DNA of 64,000 nucleotides. It comes from Pedobacter sp. (GTDB taxonomy: Bacteria > Bacteroidota > Bacteroidia > Sphingobacteriales > Sphingobacteriaceae). A model generated the notes under the pieces. The model saw only the letters and a list, made by a program, of their open reading frames with translations, ran no database searches and had not been told where the DNA came from. This document shows positions 17,402 to 25,844 of the stretch, piece by piece. The stretch lies in NCBI GenBank assembly GCA_004211595.1, contig SEDO01000003.1:62001-126000 (forward strand), written 5' to 3'. How positions within the stretch are numbered: position 1 is the stretch's first letter; each line of letters begins with the position of its first letter. Both the position numbers and the translations under genes were made by a program.

Positions 17402-19975
17402 ATGGCAAAAAATTTACTAATCGTAGAGTCTCCCGCAAAAGCAAAAACTATTGAAGGTTATTTAGGTAAAGATTTCCTAGTAAAATCTAGTTATGGGCAT
17501 ATTCGAGACCTAGTAAAAGGGGATATGGGAATAGATATAGAGGAGAATTTCAAACAAACGTATGAAGTCCCCGCCGAAAAAAAACAATTAGTTTCAGAAC
17601 TTAAAAAACTGGCTAAGTCTGCCGAAATGGTATGGCTTGCATCCGATGAAGACCGTGAAGGAGAAGCTATCTCCTGGCATTTATATGAAACCTTAGGTTT
17701 AAAAGCAGAAAAAACAAAAAGAATCGTATTTCATGAAATTACCAAGCCAGCTATTTTAAAAGCAATTGAAAATCCACGAAATATAGATTATAATTTAGTC
17801 CATGCTCAACATGCTAGAAGGGTTCTAGACAGATTAGTAGGCTTTGAATTATCACCCGTATTATGGAAAAAAGTAAAACCTTCTTTATCAGCAGGTAGAG
17901 TTCAATCTGTAGCGGTTCGCTTAATTGTAGATAGAGAAAGAGAAATTAATAATTTTATTTCAGAGGAATCATTTAAAATTACAGCTCAATTTTTAACAGA
18001 GAACGGTAAAGAAATAATTAAAGCAGAACTCCCAAAAAGATTTGATCAATATACAGAGGCGCTTGATTTTATCCAATCTTGTCAGGGGCCTACTTTTACC
18101 GTTAATAAATTAGAAGTTAAGCCCAGCAAAAGAAATCCTGCCGCTCCATTTACAACTTCTACTCTTCAACAAGAAGCCTCTAGAAAATTAGGTTTTTCTG
18201 TTTCTCGAACGATGCAAATAGCTCAAAGGCTGTATGAAAATGGAAAAATAACCTATATGCGTACAGACTCTGTTAGTTTATCGGAAACTGCTATGGCTGC
18301 TGCAGCTGCAGAAATCAAAAGTTCATATGGGCCTAACTACCATTTCGCAAGGGTATATAAAACAAAATCCGCTGGTGCACAAGAAGCCCACGAAGCTATT
18401 CGACCAACATATTTCGATCAACACAGTATTTCTGGAGATAATTCCGAAAAACGCCTATATGAATTAATCTGGAAGCGGGCAATTGCATCCCAAATGAGTG
18501 AAGCTATATTTGAAAGATCGACAGTTGAGATAGCCATTTCATCCCGTCCAGAGATTCTCCTAGCTGAAGGAGAAGTATTAAAATTTGACGGTTTCTTAAA
18601 AGTTTATTTAGAATCAACTGATGAGGATGATGAAGAAAAAACACAAGTTAATTTATTACCTAAACTCGCAGTCGGTCAAAAATTAATTTTAGAGGAGTTA
18701 TTAGCAACTGAAAAATTCAGTAAAGCATCCGCTAGATACACCGAAGCCTCCTTGGTTAAAAAATTAGAAGAATTAGGAATTGGAAGACCTTCAACTTACG
18801 CTCCAACTATTTCCACTATTCAAAATAGAGGTTATGTAGTAAAGGAAGATAGAGAAGGTAAAACAAGAAGCTTTAGACAAATAGTCCTTAAAAACTCAAA
18901 GCTACAAGAAATTCAAAATACCGAAATTTATGGAACTGAAAAGTCTAAACTATTTCCAACTGATATAGGTACGGTAGTAAATGACTTTCTTGTGGAGCAT
19001 TTTAAAGGCATTATTGATTTTAACTTTACCGCAAAAGTTGAAAAACAATTTGATGAAATAGCTCAAGGATTGCAAGAATGGACTAAAATGCTTCATGACT
19101 TCTATAATCCTTTTCATAAGGAAGTAGAAAATACACTTGAAAAAGCAGAGCGTGCTACAGGTGAACGATTACTTGGAATTGATCCTCAATCAGGTAAAAA
19201 CGTCTATGTAAAAGTCGGAAAGTTTGGCCCTATGGTACAAATTGGCGAAATGCAAGAATCTGATGAGGATGAGAAACCAAAATATGCAAGTGTACCCAAA
19301 ACCTTATCTATTGAAACCATTACTTTAGAAGAGGCTTTAGATCAATTTAAACTACCATTTCAATTATCAAATTATAAAGAAAAGGAAGTTACAGTTGGAT
19401 TAGGAAGATTCGGAGCTTATGTAAAATGGGGAGATTTATTTATATCTATACCTAAAAATGAAGATCCCTTAACAATTGATGATGCCAGAGCAAGTGAAAT
19501 AATTGATGAGAAAATTGCTACAGATGCTCCAGTAGCCACTTTCCAAGGGCTACCAGTAACTAAAGGAACAGGACGATTCGGGCCATTTATAAAATGGAAT
19601 AATCTATTTATCAATGTTCCAAAGGCCTATAATTTCGACCGTTTAACAGATAATGAAATACAAGAACTTATCGAAAAGAAAATAGAAAAAGAAAATAACC
19701 GTTTTATTCAGCAGTGGGATGAAGAGAAAATAGCCATTGAAAATGGCAGATGGGGACCCTTTATTCGCTTCGGTAAAGAAATGTTAAAAATGGGTTCAAA
19801 CCCCCAAACTAAATCAAAATATACACCTGAAGAGGCTTCCAAGTTAAGTTTAGAAGATGTTAAGAAAATGATTGTATCTCAGGTTCCAGATGCCTTTGAA
19901 CCTAAAAAGAAAAAAGTCAATACTAAAAAAGCGGCTCCTAAACCTGCTGCAAAGAAAGCAACTGGTAAAAAATAA
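17402..19975 (+). CDS. topA: DNA topoisomerase I
   Basis: A type IA topoisomerase that relaxes negative supercoils. The 857-residue protein begins with a Toprim domain (LLIVESPAKAKTIEGYLG, then DEDREGEAISWH). The active-site tyrosine is in GKITYMRTDS near residue 285. In place of the zinc ribbons of enterobacterial TopA, the C-terminus carries four related repeats of the GRFGPFIKW type (KVGKFGPMVQIG, GRFGAYVKWGDLF, GRFGPFIKWNNLF, GRWGPFIRFG) and a lysine/alanine-rich tail. This is typical of Bacteroidota. The ATG start follows an AT-rich leader. A small conserved gene starts 25 nt downstream. Confidence 0.97.
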   Translation: MAKNLLIVESPAKAKTIEGYLGKDFLVKSSYGHIRDLVKGDMGIDIEENFKQTYEVPAEKKQLVSELKKLAKSAEMVWLASDEDREGEAISWHLYETLGLKAEKTKRIVFHEITKPAILKAIENPRNIDYNLVHAQHARRVLDRLVGFELSPVLWKKVKPSLSAGRVQSVAVRLIVDREREINNFISEESFKITAQFLTENGKEIIKAELPKRFDQYTEALDFIQSCQGPTFTVNKLEVKPSKRNPAAPFTTSTLQQEASRKLGFSVSRTMQIAQRLYENGKITYMRTDSVSLSETAMAAAAAEIKSSYGPNYHFARVYKTKSAGAQEAHEAIRPTYFDQHSISGDNSEKRLYELIWKRAIASQMSEAIFERSTVEIAISSRPEILLAEGEVLKFDGFLKVYLESTDEDDEEKTQVNLLPKLAVGQKLILEELLATEKFSKASARYTEASLVKKLEELGIGRPSTYAPTISTIQNRGYVVKEDREGKTRSFRQIVLKNSKLQEIQNTEIYGTEKSKLFPTDIGTVVNDFLVEHFKGIIDFNFTAKVEKQFDEIAQGLQEWTKMLHDFYNPFHKEVENTLEKAERATGERLLGIDPQSGKNVYVKVGKFGPMVQIGEMQESDEDEKPKYASVPKTLSIETITLEEALDQFKLPFQLSNYKEKEVTVGLGRFGAYVKWGDLFISIPKNEDPLTIDDARASEIIDEKIATDAPVATFQGLPVTKGTGRFGPFIKWNNLFINVPKAYNFDRLTDNEIQELIEKKIEKENNRFIQQWDEEKIAIENGRWGPFIRFGKEMLKMGSNPQTKSKYTPEEASKLSLEDVKKMIVSQVPDAFEPKKKKVNTKKAAPKPAAKKATGKK

Positions 19976-20000
19976 TATTCCACCATAAAATTCACCTATT

Positions 20001-20405
20001 TTGAAAAAAGATATTCCTGTTAATTTAGTTCAAAACGTGGCTATAGCCATTGTACTTATAGATGAAGGTCCAGATTATAAAAACTGGAATGTTTATCTAT
20101 TAAATATGCGTAATGAAGAAATTAATACTGTCATTGTAAATGCAAAGGGATATGGGGAATATCAAGGAAAAGAAGTTAAAACCTCACTCTTAAGGCATTT
20201 TATTGGAGATATCCCTAGCAATTCATTCAAGGCATTAGAAGCTATTGACCCTCAAGTTTTTGGTTTAACAAATGAATATTGGGTAAGTTATTATATAGGA
20301 CCTGAAATCTATGATAAGAAATTTATTTTTTTGCCAGAAAGCATTGTAGAAGATAATCTGATTAAAATTCCCCTCATTAATAAGATGGGTATCATGATTA
20401 ATTGA
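20001..20405 (+). CDS. conserved hypothetical protein found near topA in Sphingobacteriales
   Basis: A 134-residue acidic soluble protein with no signal peptide or membrane segment. It contains the segments VYLLNMRNEEI, KTSLLRHFIGDIP and NEYWVSYYIGPEIYDKKFIF, which I recall as a conserved Sphingobacteria family without assigned function. The start is TTG at 20001, because the next in-frame ATG is at residue 36 and would remove the conserved N-terminus. It is 25 nt downstream of topA in the same direction. It converges on the lysoplasmalogenase gene with a 22-nt gap. Function unknown. Confidence 0.8.
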   Translation: MKKDIPVNLVQNVAIAIVLIDEGPDYKNWNVYLLNMRNEEINTVIVNAKGYGEYQGKEVKTSLLRHFIGDIPSNSFKALEAIDPQVFGLTNEYWVSYYIGPEIYDKKFIFLPESIVEDNLIKIPLINKMGIMIN

Positions 20406-20427
20406 TTAAGCTTATATATCAACTTCT

Positions 20428-21147
20428 TTAAATATCTTCGACTCTCCGTTTAATCTTACGCTCTATATTACCATAAGTTATAAGGTATTGAGCAATCATG
20501 TAGGTAAACATAATAAAGAAGCCAGCAAAAGGAATTGCATTGACGAATTTATTATAGGCTAATATGGCATCCGAAATTACAAATAGTATCGCTCCCCCTA
20601 CAACCATTTTGTAACTCGCAGCATTTACTCTTCCAAATCTACAAACAGCAACTATACCCATAAGCGATATAGTAATAGCATAAAGGAGAACAGGGGAAAT
20701 TAGAGATATTTTAAGATTTGGAATCAACAAAAACATAAAGATTATTACAAAAAAGCTATACGCTATAATAGCATTCTTTCTGTGCCCTGGATGCACTGAT
20801 TTATTTAGTTTATAATCTATATAAAAGGCCCTTATATAAAAAATATGACCTATTAAAAAAGAAATTAAGCCGGCTAAAAAGAAATCGGGATACCTGTCCG
20901 TAAACATTAAAAATACATCGCCACACAAACCTGCCAATAATCCCAAGGCTATACTCTTTGAATACCGGCCTTTATATCCTGTATGGTACAACAACCAAAT
21001 TAATAAAGATAGGGTAATTAACGGTTTGGATATAAATTTTGCACCAGGAAATAAAAACATATCCGTTAATGTATCCGATTGCGACATTAATTGAACAGCA
21101 AATATTAAAAAGAATATAAAGTTAAAACCTGGATGTTTTTTAAACAT
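20428..21147 (-). CDS. YhhN/TMEM86 family lysoplasmalogenase
   Basis: A 239-residue protein with about eight predicted membrane helices. It carries the family-conserved acidic residues in GLCGDVFLMF (near residue 78) and ISDAILAYNKF (near 196). TMEM86B and bacterial YhhN homologues hydrolyse the vinyl-ether bond of lysoplasmalogens, releasing an aldehyde. The gene begins 16 nt after the sterol-desaturase-like gene, and the YhhQ transporter gene is before that, so three membrane-protein genes form one operon. The next-door gene resembles alkylglycerol monooxygenase, which supports a role in ether-lipid turnover. Confidence 0.85.
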   Translation of the reverse strand: MFKKHPGFNFIFFLIFAVQLMSQSDTLTDMFLFPGAKFISKPLITLSLLIWLLYHTGYKGRYSKSIALGLLAGLCGDVFLMFTDRYPDFFLAGLISFLIGHIFYIRAFYIDYKLNKSVHPGHRKNAIIAYSFFVIIFMFLLIPNLKISLISPVLLYAITISLMGIVAVCRFGRVNAASYKMVVGGAILFVISDAILAYNKFVNAIPFAGFFIMFTYMIAQYLITYGNIERKIKRRVEDI

Positions 21148-21163
21148 ATTATTATTTGAGAAA

Positions 21164-22285
21164 TTAATTTTTAGCGAAATAAATATATAAAATTAAAACC
21201 AACATTAGCACTAAACGGAATATTTCTAGGGTTTTTCCCCATTTCTTTTGTTCCAAAAGCGCTCCTAAACACACTAAACTAAATATTATAAAGGTACTTA
21301 AACTTAATTTTTCCAAACTATCAAATTTTCTTACATTGAATAAAAAGAAACTTGTTCCAATCAATATAATAATAAACTGAAAAGCTATATAATACAATAT
21401 AGGACGTGAATACGCAGGGTCATATTTTCTATACACTTGTGGATTAATCTCTGTAGGATACTTTCTTCCACCTAATTCGACGGGATACCAGCCTGGAGGA
21501 CTAAAAAACATCTTGACTTTATTAAATCCCTTACTTCTTTTGGATACCTCCCACAAATCCACCCAATAATGGAAGTTTGCCCATAAGGGATTCCAACTTG
21601 ATAATGGTTTGGTTATACCATAATAAACTTCCTCTTCTTCTTTTTGGAATGTTCCGAAAAATATATCCCATATAATTAATGTACCCCCATGATTTTTATC
21701 GATGTATTTCGGATTCGAGCCATGGTGTACCCGATGATGGGAAGGCGTATTTATAATATATTCTAAAAATCCTATTTTTTTAATTAGTCTGGTATGAATC
21801 CAAAATTGATAAAGAGTATTAAAAGCTGAAAGTGTAATAAACATAAGGGGAGAGAAACCCAATATAGCTAATGGTAGATAAAATATCCAAGAAAACCAAC
21901 CTTGAAACCAGGATTGCCTTAAAGCAACTGTCAAATTATATTCTTCTGATTGATGATGGACAATATGCGCAGCCCATAAAGCATTTATTTGATGACTAAA
22001 TCGGTGAAACCAATAATAGAAAAAATCAACTCCTATAAATAAAATTAACCAAGTCCAAATAGTCTGAGGAAAATCAAATATCCTTAAATGATCATATAAA
22101 TATTGGTAACCAAAAAAAAGAGCTGATTTAAAGAACAATCCTACAATCTGAGATCCAATTCCTAAACTCAAATTATTTATGGAATCATTAAATCTATAAT
22201 AATTAACATTTTTTATAACCCCATAAATAAATTCAATACCAATTAGTATAAAAAAAACAGGAATAGCTAATACAATATAATCCAT
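21164..22285 (-). CDS. sterol desaturase/fatty acid hydroxylase family protein (alkylglycerol-monooxygenase-like)
   Basis: A 373-residue membrane di-iron oxygenase. The histidine clusters of the superfamily are clear: HRFSH, HIVHH and HHRVHH, with a further NHGG motif. The FFYYWFHRFSH and ALRQSWFQ context and the long C-terminal membrane region resemble TMEM195/alkylglycerol monooxygenase, which cleaves the O-alkyl bond of ether lipids. Substrate assignment is inference. It sits between the YhhQ gene (13-nt gap) and the lysoplasmalogenase gene (16-nt gap), all in the same direction. No pteridine-recycling gene is adjacent. Confidence 0.85.
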   Translation of the reverse strand: MDYIVLAIPVFFILIGIEFIYGVIKNVNYYRFNDSINNLSLGIGSQIVGLFFKSALFFGYQYLYDHLRIFDFPQTIWTWLILFIGVDFFYYWFHRFSHQINALWAAHIVHHQSEEYNLTVALRQSWFQGWFSWIFYLPLAILGFSPLMFITLSAFNTLYQFWIHTRLIKKIGFLEYIINTPSHHRVHHGSNPKYIDKNHGGTLIIWDIFFGTFQKEEEEVYYGITKPLSSWNPLWANFHYWVDLWEVSKRSKGFNKVKMFFSPPGWYPVELGGRKYPTEINPQVYRKYDPAYSRPILYYIAFQFIIILIGTSFFLFNVRKFDSLEKLSLSTFIIFSLVCLGALLEQKKWGKTLEIFRLVLMLVLILYIYFAKN

Positions 22286-22298
22286 ATTAAAAATGAGT

Positions 22299-23069
22299 TT
22301 AACCCCTACCTGCCATTTTAATCATTCTATTTGATAAATCCCTTCCTAAAAAGTTATCAATAATAGCATGTACCATGTAGAGTATAGGTGTTAATAATAA
22401 AGCCACTACAAATTTATATGCATAACCCACTAAGCCTATGGCCGCTACCATTTCCCAAGTCCAATCATAGGCTGGATTTAAATAAAAAGCTATGAAAATT
22501 ACTACGAAACTATCTATAAATTGAGAAACTACCGTAGACCCGGTTGCCCGTAACCAAAGTCCTCTCTCCCCGGTAAATTTCTTAATCTTATGAAATACAA
22601 ACACATCAATCATTTGACTACATAAAAAAGCAATAACAGAGCCCACAATAATCCACATTCCTTGTCCAAATATTGCATTAAAGGCATTTTCCATATTTAA
22701 GGTTTCGCCATTAATTTGTTGGCTTATCCAAAAATCCGAAGGTTGTAAACGCATCGCAATACCGACCATGCAGAAAGCAAATGCAATTAAAATACAAGTT
22801 AATATGGAGAGAAAACGAACTTGTTTAATACCAAAATATTCATTAATTATATCTGTCATTATAAATATAATTGGCCATGTAATTACCCCAGCAGACATAT
22901 TGAACGAAAGATTTTCTACACCAAATAGATTGATATCAATTTTTTTTAAACTTAGAGATTCTTCTACGGAAAATATTTTAACTCCAATAAATTCAGATAA
23001 CACAGCATTAGCAACAAAAAATGTACTTAATACCAGTAATAATCTACTTTCCTTTGTTTTAAAAGTCAT
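22299..23069 (-). CDS. yhhQ: queuosine precursor transporter, YhhQ/VUT family
   Basis: A 256-residue polytopic membrane protein. Its layout and motifs, including NAVLSEFIGVKIF, WPIIFIMTDIINEYFG and QFIDSFVVIFIAFYL, match the VUT_1/YhhQ family, which imports queuosine precursors such as preQ0 or preQ1 for tRNA modification. It is first in a three-gene operon. An exact -7 promoter box (TAGTTTTG) lies about 90 nt upstream. I looked for a preQ1 riboswitch in this leader and saw none. queE, for making the precursor, is also in the window about 9 kb away, so the cell seems able both to make and import it. Confidence 0.92.
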   Translation of the reverse strand: MTFKTKESRLLLVLSTFFVANAVLSEFIGVKIFSVEESLSLKKIDINLFGVENLSFNMSAGVITWPIIFIMTDIINEYFGIKQVRFLSILTCILIAFAFCMVGIAMRLQPSDFWISQQINGETLNMENAFNAIFGQGMWIIVGSVIAFLCSQMIDVFVFHKIKKFTGERGLWLRATGSTVVSQFIDSFVVIFIAFYLNPAYDWTWEMVAAIGLVGYAYKFVVALLLTPILYMVHAIIDNFLGRDLSNRMIKMAGRG

Positions 23070-23159
23070 ATAGCTAAATTAATATAATCCTTTGAAAATC
23101 TAGATTAAATTCCCAATTTTAAATAGTAAAAATGTACGTTACATTCTAAAATTAATATA

Positions 23160-23167
23160 CAAAACTA
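23160..23167 (-). promoter_or_regulatory. -7 promoter box TAGTTTTG for the yhhQ operon
   Basis: Exact match to the Bacteroidota TAnnTTTG -7 element on the minus strand, 90 nt upstream of the yhhQ start codon. No clear -33 TTTG was found at the usual spacing. Confidence 0.45.
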
Positions 23168-23217
23168 ATTTTTAATTGCTACCTTGTCTTTACGCCTATC
23201 CACAATAGCAATAAATT

Positions 23218-24024
23218 ATGGAGCAATTAGCCTATCTAAATATTCCCAATTTAAAAGTTACTGTATTTCAAGCATACTTGTTTTGGGAAAATATTGATAA
23301 AAATTTAAATAATATAACCTTAAGATTAAAATCAGGGGTTAAAGAAAAAACAGACCTCATCATTTTACCCGAAATGTTTAATACTGGTTTTACCATGAAT
23401 GTGATTCCGCTCGCTGAGAATATGGACGGAAAAACTATGAATTGGATGCATACCACGGCTAAATATTTCGATAGTGTCGTATGTGGAAGCTTAATAATAA
23501 AGGAGAAGGATAATTTTTTTAACAGATTAATTTGGATGCAACCAGATGGATCTTACGAATATTATGACAAACACCATTTATTTAAAATGGGAGAAGAAGA
23601 TAAATATTTTACACCTGGTCAAAAACAACTTATAGTAAATCTAAAAGGTTGGAAAATTAGATTAGGTATTTGTTATGATATAAGATTCCCTGTATGGTTG
23701 CGAAACGCTGAATCAGCATATGATATCATATTAATTGTGGCAAGTTGGCCTGATAAGCGAGCTAATCACTGGAGAACCTTAATTCAAGCTAGAGCGATTG
23801 AAAACCAGAGTTATGTAATTGGTGTCAATCGGGTCGGTCATGATGGTAATCAAGTTTATCATGGCGGTCATTCAATGTGTATTGACCCCCATGGAAATAC
23901 CGTGTATTATAAACCTGAAGATGAAGACCTTTATACCTTTAGTATAAATTATACAGAATTAGTAAAAATCAGAAGACAATTTCCTTTTCTACAGGACGCA
24001 GATACCTTTGAATTAAAAAATTAA
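23218..24024 (+). CDS. nitrilase-superfamily amidohydrolase (omega-amidase/YafV type)
   Basis: A 268-residue carbon-nitrogen hydrolase with the complete catalytic triad: Glu52 in LPEMFNTGF, Lys118 in YYDKHHLFK and Cys152 in GICYDIRFP. The closest recognisable group is omega-amidase (2-oxoglutaramate/2-oxosuccinamate amidase, YafV), which removes ammonia from transaminated glutamine or asparagine. It is cytoplasmic with no signal peptide. It is the first gene of an operon with glycosylasparaginase (2-nt gap), cutC and GH92. An amidase acting on asparagine-derived products would fit the presence of glycosylasparaginase, but this link is inferred. Confidence 0.9.
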   Translation: MEQLAYLNIPNLKVTVFQAYLFWENIDKNLNNITLRLKSGVKEKTDLIILPEMFNTGFTMNVIPLAENMDGKTMNWMHTTAKYFDSVVCGSLIIKEKDNFFNRLIWMQPDGSYEYYDKHHLFKMGEEDKYFTPGQKQLIVNLKGWKIRLGICYDIRFPVWLRNAESAYDIILIVASWPDKRANHWRTLIQARAIENQSYVIGVNRVGHDGNQVYHGGHSMCIDPHGNTVYYKPEDEDLYTFSINYTELVKIRRQFPFLQDADTFELKN

Positions 24025-24026
24025 AT

Positions 24027-25079
24027 ATGTTTAACCGTCGTAAATTCATTAAGAAATCTGCCCTTACTGCTGGGCTTTTTTCTTTTTCAGGAAACCTAAG
24101 AGCTTTAACCCAAAATAATCCATCTATAATTCCACCTTCCCCTTCCCAAAATAACATGAAACCCATTGTAATTTCAACATGGGATTTTGGAGTTGCTGCC
24201 AATGCAGATGCTTGGAAAGTATTATCCACTAAGGGATCTTGCTTAGATGCGGTAGAAAAAGGTGTGATGGTAGCCGAAGCGGATGAAAAAAATAATTCAG
24301 TAGGCTATGGTGGTCTCCCTGATCGAGATGGGATAGTAACTTTAGATGCCTGTATTATGGATTCGGACGGTAATATAGGTGCTGTTTTAGCATTGGAAAA
24401 TATTAAACATGCTATTTGTGTTGCTCGCAAGGTTATGGAAAAAACACCACATGTCATGTTAGCAGGTAAAGGAGCCTATCAATTTGCATTAGAGCAAGGG
24501 TTTAAAACTGAAAATTTACTTACCCAAGAAAGTGAGAAAGCATGGAAAGAGTGGTTGAAGAATGCCAAATATAATCCTGTTATCAATAGTGAAAATAAAA
24601 ATTACCAAAATGCGGCACCCGAAAAGCTTCCTGGAAATCAATATAACCATGATACTATTGGTATGTTGGCTTTAGATGTGCATGGCAATATAGCAGGAGC
24701 TTGCACGACAAGTGGAATGGCTTTTAAGTTACATGGCCGAATTGGCGATAGTCCCATTATAGGCGCAGGATTATATATTGATAATGAAATTGGAGGTGCC
24801 ACATCTACAGGCGTGGGAGAAGAGGTGGTACGCAATGTTGGGTCTTTTTTAGTTGTAGAATTGATGCGACAAGGATATTCCCCCCAAGATGCATGTAAAG
24901 AAGCTGTCATGAGAATAATCCGCAAAAAACCACAAACTGCCAAAAATATCCAAGTAGGCTTTTTAGCATTAAATAAAAAAGGGGAATATGGTGCATATGC
25001 TATTCAAAAAGGATTTAGTTATGCGGTATGTAATGAAAATAAACAAGATTTGATCTTGCCCGGAAAAAGTTACTATTAA
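24027..25079 (+). CDS. N4-(beta-N-acetylglucosaminyl)-L-asparaginase (glycosylasparaginase)
   Basis: Cleaves the GlcNAc-asparagine bond of N-glycopeptides. The 350-residue precursor belongs to the Ntn-hydrolase family. The autoproteolysis site is Asp209-Thr210 in NHDTIGML, with Thr210 as the nucleophile after cleavage. The downstream RIGDSPIIGAGLYID and GVGEEVVRNVG segments are the substrate-site motifs. The N-terminus NRRKFIKKSALTAG, with twin arginines and a hydrophobic stretch, looks like a Tat signal, so the enzyme is probably exported. It resembles the well-known enzyme of Elizabethkingia (Flavobacterium) meningosepticum. It lies 2 nt after the amidase and 20 nt before cutC. Confidence 0.93.
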   Translation: MFNRRKFIKKSALTAGLFSFSGNLRALTQNNPSIIPPSPSQNNMKPIVISTWDFGVAANADAWKVLSTKGSCLDAVEKGVMVAEADEKNNSVGYGGLPDRDGIVTLDACIMDSDGNIGAVLALENIKHAICVARKVMEKTPHVMLAGKGAYQFALEQGFKTENLLTQESEKAWKEWLKNAKYNPVINSENKNYQNAAPEKLPGNQYNHDTIGMLALDVHGNIAGACTTSGMAFKLHGRIGDSPIIGAGLYIDNEIGGATSTGVGEEVVRNVGSFLVVELMRQGYSPQDACKEAVMRIIRKKPQTAKNIQVGFLALNKKGEYGAYAIQKGFSYAVCNENKQDLILPGKSYY

Positions 25080-25099
25080 TCAATTTTTTAAGTTATTGT

Positions 25100-25843
25100 A
25101 TGTTGCCAAAGGATTTCGGAATTGAAGTTTGTGCCAACTCTTTTGCTTCGGCTGTAGCTGCTGAAAAAGGAGGTGCAATGAGAGTGGAACTTTGTGATAA
25201 TTTAGCAGAAGGGGGCACTACCCCCAGCTATGCACAAATTAAAATGTGTGTGGATCATTTACATATAGAAGTTTGGCCTATTTTAAGACCAAGAGGAGGC
25301 GATTTTCTTTATACAGCGGACGAGTTTGAAATAATGAAAATGGACTTAGAGGTATGTAAAAATCTAGGCTGTTCAGGCGTTGTTACAGGAATCCTAACTG
25401 CGGAAGGAACTGTAGATAAGGTACGTTGTGCTGAACTAATTAAATTGGCCTCTCCTATGCCTGTTGCCTTCCATAGAGCTTTTGATTTATGTAATAACCT
25501 ACAAGAGGCACTAGAGGATTTAATTGAATTAGGCTTTGTGAGGATATTAACCTCAGGTACAGCACCTACGGCCTTAGCTGGGGTAGATATCATAGCCGAT
25601 CTCATCAAAAAAAGCGAAAATAGAATATGTATTATGCCAGGAGCTGGAATAAATCCTGACAATATTAAACAAATTCAAAAATTAACGCATGCAAAGAACT
25701 TTCATAGTACAGCAAAAAGTAAAATTCCGAGCAAAATGAAATTTAAAAACCCCGTTGCTAAATTAGGTCAGCATTCAGAGGAATACGTGCATGAAGAAAG
25801 TTCTGCATTTGTCGTTAAACAATTAGTCGATCTTATAAAATAA
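25100..25843 (+). CDS. cutC: CutC family TIM-barrel protein
   Basis: The 247-residue protein matches CutC along its length: FGIEVCANSFASAVAA, RVELCDNLAEGGTTPS, LRPRGGDFLYT, KNLGCSGVVTGIL, MPVAFHRAFD, RILTSGTAPTA and MPGAGIN. The family is named for a proposed role in copper homeostasis in E. coli, but that role has been questioned and no reaction is established. Here the gene is embedded between glycosylasparaginase (20-nt gap) and a GH92 mannosidase (1-nt gap). That context points to N-glycan breakdown rather than metals. No copper gene is adjacent. Cytoplasmic by lack of signal peptide. Confidence 0.93.
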   Translation: MLPKDFGIEVCANSFASAVAAEKGGAMRVELCDNLAEGGTTPSYAQIKMCVDHLHIEVWPILRPRGGDFLYTADEFEIMKMDLEVCKNLGCSGVVTGILTAEGTVDKVRCAELIKLASPMPVAFHRAFDLCNNLQEALEDLIELGFVRILTSGTAPTALAGVDIIADLIKKSENRICIMPGAGINPDNIKQIQKLTHAKNFHSTAKSKIPSKMKFKNPVAKLGQHSEEYVHEESSAFVVKQLVDLIK

Positions 25844-25844
25844 A

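Noticed and set aside
22980-23160. preQ1 riboswitch upstream of yhhQ
   Set aside because: The 90-nt leader lacks the stem-loop and A-rich tail of preQ1 classes; no convincing structure seen.
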